A DNA stretch of 64,000 nt from Kibdelosporangium banguiense. Its GTDB lineage: Bacteria; Actinomycetota; Actinomycetes; Mycobacteriales; Pseudonocardiaceae. How positions within the stretch are numbered: the first letter of the stretch is position 1; every line of letters starts with the position of its first letter. Location of the stretch: contig NZ_JAGINW010000001.1 in the NCBI RefSeq assembly GCF_017876405.1, positions 6,585,203 through 6,649,202 of the forward strand, read 5' to 3'. Position numbers and translations under genes: made by a program. Below, piece after piece: positions 52,641-60,757 of the stretch. The notes beneath the pieces are model-generated. The model saw nothing but the letters and a program-made list of their open reading frames with translations, did no database searches and was not told where the DNA came from.

Positions 52641-53915
52641 ATGTCCAAAAATGCGGGCAAGATGATGCGGGCGCTGGTGATATTAGGCCTGTTGCTGGGT
52701 GTCATTCTCGTGCCGGCGCCGAGAAACGCCGAGGCCGCGCCGCAGTTCAACGTGATAGCGTTCTACCACGGCACGTTCGACACCGGGCATATCGCGTTCG
52801 TGCGCGAGGCGAATCCCTGGTTCACCTCCGCGGCCGCGCAGAACAATTTCTCCTACACCGGGAGTACGAACTGGGATCTGCTCAACGATATCAGCCCATC
52901 GCGGTACCAGGTCGTGATGTTCCTGGACGACCTGCCGTCGAGTGCGTCGCAACGAGCCGGTTTCCAGCGGTATATGGAAAACGGCGGCGGGTTCTTCGGG
53001 TTCCACGTCTCGGCGTTCACCCAGAACGCGTCGGGCTGGCCGTGGTACCACAACACGTTCCTCGGCAGCGGCAATTTCCGGAACAACACCTGGGGCCCGA
53101 CGACGGCCGTGCTGCAGACCGAGAATCGCACGCACCCGGCCACCAAGCGGTTGCCCGCCACGTTCACCTCGTCGGTCAGCGAGTGGTACAGCTGGAACAA
53201 CGACCTGCGCACCAACCCCAGCATCAGCATCCTGGCCTCGGTGCACCCGTCGAGCTTCCCGCTGGGCACGGACCCGGCCCAGTCGTGGCGCAGCGGTTAC
53301 TACCCGATCATGTGGACCAACAAGAACTTCAAGATGGTCTACGCCAACTTCGGCCACAACGCGGTCAACGGCAGCGGCCAGGGCACCTCGTCCACCTTCG
53401 CCAGCCCGAGCCAGAACGACTTCATCGTCGACACCCTGCTGTGGCTGGGCGGCGGCACCATCCCGCCGCCGGGCCCGATCCCGCCGAACCAGTGGTTCTC
53501 GGTGATCAACAAGGGCACCTCGAAGTGCGTCGACGCCCGGAGCGCGGCCACGGCCGACGGTACCGCGATCCAGCAGTACACCTGCAACGGCAGCAATGCC
53601 CAGCAGTATCAGTTCCAGTCCACGAGCGGTGGTTTCCTGCGAATCAACAATCGCAACAACCCGGCTCAGGTCATTGATGTCGCCAATGTTTCCGCGGCGG
53701 ACAATGCCGTGCTGCAGCTGTGGGCTTACGGTGGCGGGAACAACCAGCAATGGCAGGCGGTCACCGAGGATGGCGGCTATTTTCGTTTTGTCAGCAGGCA
53801 TAGCGCGAAATGCCTGACAGTGCCTGGTGGATCGACTGCCGACAGTGTTCAGCTGGTTCAGCTGGCCTGTAATGGAAGTGCGGCGCAGTCTTTCCGTCTC
53901 AACCAGTTGGGCTAG
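52641..53915 (+). CDS. Secreted ThuA-like protein with ricin B-type lectin domain
   Basis: A 424-residue exported protein. Signal peptide about 1-32 (MRALVILGLLLGVILVPAP, cut near AEAA). ThuA/trehalose-utilisation-like domain about 33-265 (FYHGTFDTGHIAF, YMENGGGFFGFHVSAF). After a Pro-rich linker (PPPGPIPPNQ) a ricin B lectin domain follows with QxW-type repeats (NNQQWQAV) and paired Cys. Likely a secreted carbohydrate-binding or -modifying protein. ATG 52641 opens the signal peptide; an earlier ATG at 52530 would hide it. Confidence 0.92.
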   Translation: MSKNAGKMMRALVILGLLLGVILVPAPRNAEAAPQFNVIAFYHGTFDTGHIAFVREANPWFTSAAAQNNFSYTGSTNWDLLNDISPSRYQVVMFLDDLPSSASQRAGFQRYMENGGGFFGFHVSAFTQNASGWPWYHNTFLGSGNFRNNTWGPTTAVLQTENRTHPATKRLPATFTSSVSEWYSWNNDLRTNPSISILASVHPSSFPLGTDPAQSWRSGYYPIMWTNKNFKMVYANFGHNAVNGSGQGTSSTFASPSQNDFIVDTLLWLGGGTIPPPGPIPPNQWFSVINKGTSKCVDARSAATADGTAIQQYTCNGSNAQQYQFQSTSGGFLRINNRNNPAQVIDVANVSAADNAVLQLWAYGGGNNQQWQAVTEDGGYFRFVSRHSAKCLTVPGGSTADSVQLVQLACNGSAAQSFRLNQLG

Positions 53916-53920
53916 CGATT

Positions 53921-53968
53921 TCTCGTGAGTACTTCGCCGCGTCGCCGCTCGGCGAAGTACTCACGAGA
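53921..53968. terminator. Perfect 19-bp stem-loop after the ThuA-ricin gene
   Basis: Arms 53921-53939 and 53950-53968 are perfect inverted repeats of 19 bp (core GAGTACTTCGCCG) around a 10-base loop. Begins 5 bp after the stop codon. Best read as a rho-independent terminator of the actinomycete type without a U-run; it could also bind a protein. Confidence 0.7.
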
Positions 53969-54000
53969 TCTCGGCCGGCGTCCCGCGCTAGAGTTCTCGC

Positions 54001-54408
54001 GTGGCCTGTTTGTTCTGTGAGATCCTCGCTGGCGGGAAACCCGCGTCCATCGTGACCACCGATCCGGCCGGAACGGCCTTTTTGGACATCAGGCCGGTGT
54101 TCAAGGGGCACACGCTGGTCGTGCCGCCCACGCACATCGAGACGCTCGCCGACCTGCCCGCCAGTGACCTCGCCGGGTTTTTCGGGTTCGTGCAGCGGAT
54201 CGCGGTCGCGGTGCAGGAGGGGCTCGGCGCACAGGGCACGTTCGTCGCGATGAACAACGTCGTCAGCCAGAGCGTCCCGCACCTGCATGTGCACGTCGTC
54301 CCGCGGACCAAAGGCGACGGCCTGCGCGGCTTCTTCTGGCCGCGGACCAAGTACGCCTCCAGCGAGGAAGCGGAGTCGTACGCCGCCGACATCCGGGCAA
54401 AGATGTGA
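54001..54408 (+). CDS. HIT-family (Hint-like) nucleotide hydrolase/transferase
   Basis: A 135-residue HIT protein: CLFCEILAGGKPAS, GHTLVVPPTHIETLADL and the triad motif HLHVHVVPR. Start GTG 54001; TAGAGT at 53989-53994 six bases upstream suggests a leaderless transcript. Last codons overlap or abut the next gene. Probably hydrolyses nucleoside phosphoramidates (family knowledge). Confidence 0.95.
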   Translation: MACLFCEILAGGKPASIVTTDPAGTAFLDIRPVFKGHTLVVPPTHIETLADLPASDLAGFFGFVQRIAVAVQEGLGAQGTFVAMNNVVSQSVPHLHVHVVPRTKGDGLRGFFWPRTKYASSEEAESYAADIRAKM

Positions 54409-54410
54409 CC

Positions 54411-55424
54411 ATGCCGATCGACCTGAACGACCAGCCCCGCATCGCGCTCGGCCACTGGCCGACCCCGCTGGAGGACTGCCCGAGGCTGAGCGAAGCCCTG
54501 GGCGGGCCGCGGATCCTGGTCAAGCGCGACGACGTCAACGGACTCGGCGCGGGCGGCAACAAGCTGCGAAAACTGGAGTTCCTCCTGGGCGCCGCGCTCG
54601 CGGACGGCGCCGACACGATCATCACGTTCGGCGCCGTGCAGACCAACCACGGCAGGCAGACGGCCGCCGCGTGCGCCCGGCTCGGACTGCGGTGTGAGCT
54701 GGTGCTGACCAAGGCCGTGCCGATGTCCGGCGCCGCCTACGAGCAGTCCGGCAATATCCTGCTCGACGGGCTGTACGGCGCGAACGTGCACCTTTGTGCG
54801 GACGGTGACGAATCGGTCGCGGCGTACGAACGGATTGTCGAAACCGCCGCCGCCGAAGGCCGGAAAACCGCGACTTTGCCCGTCGGCGGATCCAACGCGG
54901 TCGGCGTGCTCGGATATGTCGCCGCGGTCGCCGAACTGCGCGCGCAACTGGGCGACCTGCATGTCGACCGGATTGTGGTGGCCGTCGGAAGTGCGGGCAC
55001 CGCGGCCGGGCTCGCGGCCGGAATCAGCCTGTCGGACTGGCCCGTTCAGCTGAATGGCGCTTGCATCTCACACACAGTGGCGGAATCCGAAGCCGATATC
55101 CGCAGGCTTGTGGACGAGACCGGCGCCCTGCTGGGCACACCGATTGCGAATCTCGGCCATGTCCTGCTCGACGACAGCGCGGTCGGGCCAGGTTACGGCG
55201 TACCGACTCCGCAGATGTGGGACGCGCTGCGGCTGTTCGCGCGGACCGAGGGAATCACCCTCGATCCGGTCTATTCCGGTAAGGCTGCGGCATCCCTGGT
55301 CGAGGCTGTTGGCACGGGCGCGATAGGCGCTGACGAAACCATAGTGTTCGTGCATACCGGTGGCCTGCCCGGACTGTTCGCCTATGCTCCGGAATTGGTT
55401 CGTTTGAGCGAAATCCCCGAGTAG
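54411..55424 (+). CDS. D-cysteine desulfhydrase/ACC deaminase-like PLP enzyme
   Basis: A 337-residue type II PLP enzyme. The cofactor Lys lies in GAGGNKLRKLEFLLG, the stacking region in GAVQTNHGRQTAAA, the phosphate loop in AVGSAGTAAGLAAG and the C-terminal HTGGLPGLFAY. The order and spacing are those of D-cysteine desulfhydrase/ACC deaminase. ATG 54411 or GTG 54405 (GTGA with the HIT stop) could be the start. Should split D-Cys to pyruvate, ammonia and sulfide, or act on a related D-amino acid. Confidence 0.92.
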   Translation: MPIDLNDQPRIALGHWPTPLEDCPRLSEALGGPRILVKRDDVNGLGAGGNKLRKLEFLLGAALADGADTIITFGAVQTNHGRQTAAACARLGLRCELVLTKAVPMSGAAYEQSGNILLDGLYGANVHLCADGDESVAAYERIVETAAAEGRKTATLPVGGSNAVGVLGYVAAVAELRAQLGDLHVDRIVVAVGSAGTAAGLAAGISLSDWPVQLNGACISHTVAESEADIRRLVDETGALLGTPIANLGHVLLDDSAVGPGYGVPTPQMWDALRLFARTEGITLDPVYSGKAAASLVEAVGTGAIGADETIVFVHTGGLPGLFAYAPELVRLSEIPE

Positions 55425-55490
55425 GTATCCCGTTGGGCCGCGTGGCACGGGAATATGGGTGCCGGGTGGGGCTGACGAAAGGCAGGTCCC

Positions 55491-56387
55491 ATGGGGCACA
55501 GTGACCGTACCCGGCTGGCCTTGCTCGCCGGTGTGCTGACGACTATTGCCGTACTGACGCTGAGTGTGCTGGTGACCGGGCCGATCTGGCTCTGGATCGC
55601 GATCATGATCGGGGCTAACGGAATTGCTGTTCTGGTAAGCGTGCAGGTAGTCCACCGCCGGGAACAAGCGGAGTTACGCAAACAGATGCGCGAACAACGA
55701 ACCAAACCCGCCGAACAGTCCACGTCCTGCTCATCATCCGAGTCGGCCGCCGCAGAGCCTGAAGCGCCCGCACACGTGCAGTACCCGGTCTCCGCCGTGC
55801 CACTGCCAAGCTCCGAAGTAGACTATCGCTTCCTGTTCTCCGGCACCATTTGCTGGCGGCAGACCAGTCCCACCGCGGCAGTCCCGCACGCCAGCCCCGG
55901 AGACCTGGCCGTGAACTGGATCCTCGGCCGCGCCCGGGAACTGACCCTGATGGAGAAGCCGGAAGACTACCGAGTAGTGCAACACCGGCTCGCCGTGGCC
56001 CTGGGAACCGCATTGGCCGAACCCTACGGCCAGGTCATAGCGTGGGCAGTCGACGTTTCCCTGGCGGTTTCCGACGAGGACGCCCGCCGCCTGGACCGAT
56101 TGGCCGAACTCCGCAAACACGAACGAATGTGGGAACAGGAACGGCGGATGGAAATCAGCATGCGCCGATACCTCAGCGAGGACGTCCTCAAGGACACAGG
56201 CAGCGCAGTCGTCTGGTGGCTGGCCCGCCACACAGACCAGATAGAGGAAAGCGTCCAGATGATAGGCGCCCTGGCCCAACTGACCGCGGCCGCCAACAGC
56301 AAGGACATCCCCGCCCCCGAACTCCTGCGAGCCATCCAGGCCGCCGAACCCAACGGCAGACACATCGGCGGCAACCCAGCCGCCTAG
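55491..56387 (+). CDS. Membrane protein of unknown function
   Basis: A 298-residue protein with two N-terminal helices (LALLAGVLTTIAVLTLSVLV and IWLWIAIMIGANGIAVLVSVQ), then a charged coiled segment (RREQAELRKQMREQ) and a soluble domain rich in Glu/Arg, e.g. LAELRKHERMWEQERRMEIS. I do not recognise a family. Not coupled to neighbours. ATG start with AAGGCAGG upstream. Confidence 0.8.
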   Translation: MGHSDRTRLALLAGVLTTIAVLTLSVLVTGPIWLWIAIMIGANGIAVLVSVQVVHRREQAELRKQMREQRTKPAEQSTSCSSSESAAAEPEAPAHVQYPVSAVPLPSSEVDYRFLFSGTICWRQTSPTAAVPHASPGDLAVNWILGRARELTLMEKPEDYRVVQHRLAVALGTALAEPYGQVIAWAVDVSLAVSDEDARRLDRLAELRKHERMWEQERRMEISMRRYLSEDVLKDTGSAVVWWLARHTDQIEESVQMIGALAQLTAAANSKDIPAPELLRAIQAAEPNGRHIGGNPAA

Positions 56388-57254
56388 CTCTTGAATCGCC
56401 GCAAGTCCGATCGCCCGTGTCCGCCCTGCTCCGGCAGCCCTCGTCCAGCCCTGCTCCGATCGCCCGTATCCAGTCCCAAGCCCGATGGCCGTATCCAGCC
56501 CCAACCGTACGAACGGCTCCAGTCGCAAATCCGGTTATCCACAGGCTGTCCCTTCCCCCTTGTTGATCATGCTCCCCTGATGGACTGGAGCAGGGACGCC
56601 CCCCGGTGGCGGGTGGGGGCATGTCTTTTTCTTTGGGGTAGGGGTTTTCGTTACGGTCGTGTGTGAGCTTTGGGTGGGTTTCTTTCGTCGCAAGGGTTTG
56701 CTTGGCGGGGATTCCTTTGTGGTGCGTGGTGATTGGTGAGTCTTCGGCTGGTGTTTTTGCTGTGGTTGTTTGCAAGACATGCCCTCGCCGGGCGGCAAAC
56801 CTCCCTCGGATGAGGACGGAAGGGCGGTTCGCGTCCCCACCCTCGGTCGGCCTGCCCAAGGGTGACCACACGAGCCCAGAGCACCGCCGGCGCCCCACAT
56901 CGCCAGGCTTTTCGCTGAGAGGTGGTTTTAGTTTGGGGTTGGGTTTCGTTGCGGGGCGCCGGGTTTGGGCTGGTCGCCGTTGTTTGCGGTGCCCTGGACT
57001 CGTGTGGTGAGGCTTCGCCCAGGCCGACCGAGGGTGAGGACACTCAGGACACACCTCTGGTGCGCTGACGCGCTTTTTCTTTGCTGGGGCTCGGTAACCG
57101 GGGCTGGGTTCGCGACCGGGGCGCTAACCGGGCCCGCCAGATCTCCAGCTTGGTAGCCGGGGCTCTTCGCGTCCGGGGCGCGGGCCGGGCTCGCTACACC
57201 TTCTGCTTGGGGCACTTGCTTGGCACGGCAGACCGGCTTCAGGCTGGGCGCTGT
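56388..57254. other. 867-bp G/T-skewed region without genes
   Basis: No supported gene. On the + strand the stretches 56620-56770 and 56925-57000 are strikingly rich in G and T with few C, unlike all neighbouring DNA. The centre contains two inverted copies of a 50-bp element. Open frames here lack typical codon-position bias and recognisable motifs. A dispersed intergenic element or non-coding RNA is possible. Confidence 0.6.
56838..57036. repeat. Long imperfect inverted repeat
   Basis: CACCCTCGGTCGGCCTG at 56838-56854 recurs as its exact reverse complement at 57020-57036. Inside these, an about 22-bp block (CCACACGAG..CCAG.GCACC) starting near 56866 recurs inverted from about 57008 down to 56986 with two mismatches. 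So about 50 bp is repeated in opposite orientation with about 95 bp between. Confidence 0.8.
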
Positions 57255-57926
57255 TCAGGGGTGGTGGTCGAGTTCGGGGGCGGGGGCCTTGCAGAGGAGG
57301 CCTTCGAGGACGAGGGTGGCCAGGGTTTCGGCTGCTTCTGGGTCTGTTGTGGGTTGGGGGGAGCAGTGGGAGAGGCGTTTTGTTATGGGGGATTGGGTGA
57401 GGGTGATGGCGGGGCCTGTGATGGCGAGGAACAGTAGGTGTGGGGGTGCTGGGCGCATTCGGCCTGCGGCCATCAGCCGGTGGAGGGTGGGTTCGAGGGC
57501 CGCCAGGAGTGGGCCGAGGTAGTTGGCGTAGAGGAAGTCGATGCGTTCGGATTCGCGGTTCGACTCGTCGGCCATCAGACGGTTTATCTCCGGGCTGCCG
57601 GCGGCTGAGCGGTAGAAGGCGCGCACGACCGCGGCCAGTCTGCAGCTGTCGTCCATTTCCGCGGCGACCAGTTCGTCGAGATCTGTTCTTGTCCGGGCCA
57701 GGGCGTGGGTCACTGTGGCTTGCCAGAAGGCCGCTTTGGAGCCGTAGCGGTCGTTGATGAAGTTGTGGCTTACGTCCAGTCTTTTCGCCAGTTCGCGGAC
57801 TGAGGCTCCGTCGTAGCCGAGTTCGGCGAAGGCCTGCAGGCCGAGCCGCAGGATCACGTCCTCGTCGGGCACGGCCGGCTCGCCGGCCACGCGCCGGCCC
57901 GGGCGGCGTCGGGGACAGTTGCGCAC
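57255..57926 (-). CDS. TetR-family regulator
   Basis: A 223-residue TetR regulator with HTH LQAFAELGYDGASVRELAKR then LDVSHNFINDRYGSKAAFWQ. The open frame runs far upstream through neighbouring genes, but the start must lie after the operator; GTG 57926 is the longest start compatible with it. Divergent from DoxX; the inverted repeat between them implies shared control. Ends in the G/T-skewed region. Confidence 0.88.
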   Translation of the reverse strand: MRNCPRRRPGRRVAGEPAVPDEDVILRLGLQAFAELGYDGASVRELAKRLDVSHNFINDRYGSKAAFWQATVTHALARTRTDLDELVAAEMDDSCRLAAVVRAFYRSAAGSPEINRLMADESNRESERIDFLYANYLGPLLAALEPTLHRLMAAGRMRPAPPHLLFLAITGPAITLTQSPITKRLSHCSPQPTTDPEAAETLATLVLEGLLCKAPAPELDHHP

Positions 57927-57945
57927 ACCCGACAGCGTACTGGGC

Positions 57946-57978
57946 TTGACGAGTGTCAGAATGACTCTATTCTGACAC
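57946..57978 (+). promoter_or_regulatory. DoxX promoter overlapped by a TetR operator
   Basis: TTGACG (57946-57951), 16-bp spacer, TATTCT (57968-57973). A perfect inverted repeat GTGTCAGAAT (57953-57962) / ATTCTGACAC (57969-57978) with a 6-bp centre covers spacer and -10, an ideal place for repression. Confidence 0.75.
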
Positions 57979-58001
57979 CTATCAGATAGCTGGGAGTGGC
58001 G

Positions 58002-58364
58002 ATGAACGTGCTGTTGTGGATCGTGCAGGGCCTGCTGGCCGCGGCCTACCTGGCCGGTGGCGCGACCAAGGTGAGTCAGCCGCGGGAGAAACTCGCCAAG
58101 AACATGGCGTGGGTGGAGGATTTCTCGCCGGGTGCCGTCAAGGGTATCGGTGCCGTTGAGGTGCTCGGTGCGATTGGTTTGATCCTGCCTTGGGCTACGG
58201 GAATTGCCGAAGTGCTCACGCCGCTCGCCGCTGCCGGACTCGCTGTCGTGCAAATACTGGCCGGTGTCGTGCATGTTCGCCGCAAGGAGGGCAAGTTGTT
58301 GCCGGTCAACGGAGTTCTGTTCCTGCTGGCCGCGTTCGTCGCGATCGGACGCTTTGCCGGGTGA
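58002..58364 (+). CDS. DoxX-family membrane protein
   Basis: A 120-residue four-helix protein (LLWIVQGLLAAAYLAGGATK, GAVEVLGAIGLILP, GLAVVQILAGVVHV) of the DoxX family, start ATG with GGGAG upstream. Transcribed away from the TetR gene under the overlapping operator. DoxX proteins act at the membrane in redox or oxidative stress (family knowledge, partial). Confidence 0.93.
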   Translation: MNVLLWIVQGLLAAAYLAGGATKVSQPREKLAKNMAWVEDFSPGAVKGIGAVEVLGAIGLILPWATGIAEVLTPLAAAGLAVVQILAGVVHVRRKEGKLLPVNGVLFLLAAFVAIGRFAG

Positions 58365-58520
58365 ATGGGAACTGACCGTTCGGATATGTCCGTGAACACC
58401 CGGTAGTGTGATCGCGAACACTCTGGTTGATTCGGCGGAAGTATCGATAGGATTTGTCCGTCTTGCCCACTTACTTGGGGTTTTGTGGGCTGTTGAAACC
58501 ATTCTTTGGGGGATTTCTCC

Positions 58521-60065
58521 GTGACTGACTCGACCCCGTCTGCCGGCAAGCTCGACGCGGGCCTGCTCAGAGTCGCCGCCGTGGTGATCATCGGCGCCGT
58601 GATGGCGATCCTGGACACCACGGTCGTCAACGTCGCCCTTCCGGTGCTCACCCTGGAGTTCCACACCTCGTTCGACACGATCCAGTGGATCGCCACCGGC
58701 TACATGCTGGCCCTGGCCACCGTCATCCCGGTGACCGGCTGGGCGTCCGACCGGTTCGGCACCAAACGGCTGTACATGATGGCCATCGTGCTGTTTCTGG
58801 CCGGCTCGGTGCTCGCGGGCATGGCCTGGAACATCGAATCGCTGATCATCTTCCGGGTGCTGCAGGGCCTCGGCGGCGGCATGCTGATGCCGGCCGGGAT
58901 GACGATCCTGACCAAGGCGGCTGGTCCCGAGCGGGTCGGCCGCGTGATGTCGGTGCTGGGCGTGCCGATGCTGCTCGGCCCGATCGGCGGCCCGATCCTG
59001 GGCGGCTGGCTGGTCGACGAGGTCAGCTGGCGCTGGATCTTCTACATCAACGTGCCGATCGGTGTGGTCGCGCTGGTGCTGGCGTGGCGGCTGCTGCCGG
59101 CCGACGACCCGCAGCCGGCCGAGCGGTTCGACTTCCTGGGCATGCTGATGCTCTCGCCCGGCCTGGCCGCGCTGATCTTCGGCGTGTCCAAGATCCCGGG
59201 TGCGGGCGGGATCAGCGCCACCGACGTGTGGCTGCCCATCGTCGCGGGCGTCGTGCTGATCGCCGGCTTCATCGTGCGCGCGACCAAGATCGCCAACCCG
59301 CTGATCGACCTCAGCCTGTTCGGCAACCGTGAGTTCTCCATATCGGTGCTGGCCACGGCGTTCTTCGCGATGTCGTTCTTCGGCGCGATGCTGCTGTTCC
59401 CGGCGTACTTCTCGATGGTGCACGGCGAGCCGGCGCTGCAGTCGGGCCTGCTGCTGGCCCCGCAGGGGATCGGCGCGATGATCACCATGCCGATCGCGGG
59501 CATGCTGGCCGACAAGATCGGCGTACGCAAGGTCGTGCTGCCCGGTCTGGCGCTGATCATCGCAGGCATGCTGGTGTTCACGCAGGTCGAGGCGGACACG
59601 CCGTACTGGCAGCTGCTCGGTGCGCTGGGCGTGCTCGGCCTGGGCATGGGCGCGACGATGATGCCGATCATGTCGGCCGCGCTGCGGACGCTGACCAACC
59701 GGACTGTCGCCCGCGCGACGACGTCGATGAACATCGTCCAGCAGACGGCGGGTGCGATCGGCGGCGCGATCATGTCGATCATCCTGGCCGGGCTGCTGGC
59801 CGGTCAGTTCGGCGTGCCGACCGCGCAGGGCCAGGTCGCGGCCAGTGCGGCGCTGATGAACCCGCAGACGCACAACCAGGCCGCCGTGCTGGTCGCGGAC
59901 TCGTTCGCGTCGACGTTCCTCTGGGCGCTGATCCTTGTCGCCGTGTGTGTCGTGCCCGCTTTGTTCTTGCCTGGCGCCCGCCAGCAGGTATCGTCTGCCC
60001 CGTCGGGGGACGGCGATCAAGAAGACGAGAACAAGGACGCCAAACCGGTCATGCTCGGACACTGA
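58521..60065 (+). CDS. DHA2 (EmrB/QacA) drug:H+ antiporter
   Basis: A 514-residue 14-helix MFS exporter: AILDTTVVNVALPVL (motif D1), GWASDRFGTKRLYM (motif A), GPIGGPILGGWLVDEVSWRWIFYINVPIG (motif C and after). GTG 58521 after GGGGGA; a TTG at 58506 is less likely. Hydrophilic acidic C-terminal tail of about 30 residues. Probably drug or metabolite efflux; not linked to the biosynthetic cluster by position. Confidence 0.93.
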   Translation: MTDSTPSAGKLDAGLLRVAAVVIIGAVMAILDTTVVNVALPVLTLEFHTSFDTIQWIATGYMLALATVIPVTGWASDRFGTKRLYMMAIVLFLAGSVLAGMAWNIESLIIFRVLQGLGGGMLMPAGMTILTKAAGPERVGRVMSVLGVPMLLGPIGGPILGGWLVDEVSWRWIFYINVPIGVVALVLAWRLLPADDPQPAERFDFLGMLMLSPGLAALIFGVSKIPGAGGISATDVWLPIVAGVVLIAGFIVRATKIANPLIDLSLFGNREFSISVLATAFFAMSFFGAMLLFPAYFSMVHGEPALQSGLLLAPQGIGAMITMPIAGMLADKIGVRKVVLPGLALIIAGMLVFTQVEADTPYWQLLGALGVLGLGMGATMMPIMSAALRTLTNRTVARATTSMNIVQQTAGAIGGAIMSIILAGLLAGQFGVPTAQGQVAASAALMNPQTHNQAAVLVADSFASTFLWALILVAVCVVPALFLPGARQQVSSAPSGDGDQEDENKDAKPVMLGH

Positions 60066-60166
60066 CGTCCGCAACGCATGCTCAGGCCGGATATTCGCTG
60101 CCCCGAGCACGTGGCCTGTGATATCTCCGGACTGGCGGAGGTGTCCGACCAGAGGGAGTGCCTGGG

Positions 60167-60724
60167 ATGTCGCGGATCGGGCTCGGCCTGGTGGCTTGCC
60201 TTGTCGTGCTGAGCGCGTGCGGGAAACCGCAGACCATCAGCATGTCGAGCCCACCGCCGAGCCCGAGCCGGCTGGCCCCGGAAATAGCCCTGCCGGTGGA
60301 AATCGCCCAGTACGTGCAGGTACCGTGCACGATGCTCAAGCCGGGCCAGGCGGTGACCAAGGAGCTGTCCGAGGGCTTCAACGACGGTCCCAAGTGCACG
60401 TGGAGCGCGAAGACCCCGCAGCAGCCGGAGCTGACCGCGACCGTCGATCTCACGTCGGGCGGGCTGGAAGGCCTGTACCGTAAGCGTTCCCGGTTGCCAT
60501 ATTTCGAGCCGACGGATGTCCAGGGTTACCCGGCCGTCCGGTACGACCCGGAGCGCACCGTGCCTGACCAAGGCCGGTGCACGGTCAGTGTCGGCCTGTC
60601 GGAGACCGCGCTGCTGACGGTCACCTCACGGATCGCCGACCCCAAGACGTTGAACTATCCGGTGCCCTGCCCTGACGCGGATCTGCTCGCCGGCGCGATC
60701 GTCACGGACATAACCAGGGGCTGA
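60167..60724 (+). CDS. DUF3558-type lipoprotein
   Basis: A 185-residue lipoprotein with signal peptide and lipobox LSAC (Cys about residue 18), a Pro/Ser linker and a domain with paired Cys (VPCTML, KCTW, GRCTV, PCPD) as in DUF3558, a family of actinomycete cell-envelope proteins. ATG 60167 begins the signal peptide. Confidence 0.88.
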   Translation: MSRIGLGLVACLVVLSACGKPQTISMSSPPPSPSRLAPEIALPVEIAQYVQVPCTMLKPGQAVTKELSEGFNDGPKCTWSAKTPQQPELTATVDLTSGGLEGLYRKRSRLPYFEPTDVQGYPAVRYDPERTVPDQGRCTVSVGLSETALLTVTSRIADPKTLNYPVPCPDADLLAGAIVTDITRG

Positions 60725-60757
60725 GTGCCTGTTTGAGGATCGCCCATTCCGGCAACC

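Noticed and set aside
56651..57043. 130-codon frame on the minus strand in the G/T-skewed gap
   Set aside because: Composition is driven by the strand skew and the inverted repeat; no ribosome site and no motif.
57927..60110. Upstream extension of the TetR frame to 951 codons
   Set aside because: It runs antisense through the DoxX and DHA2 genes and across the operator; only the last 223 codons form a TetR protein.
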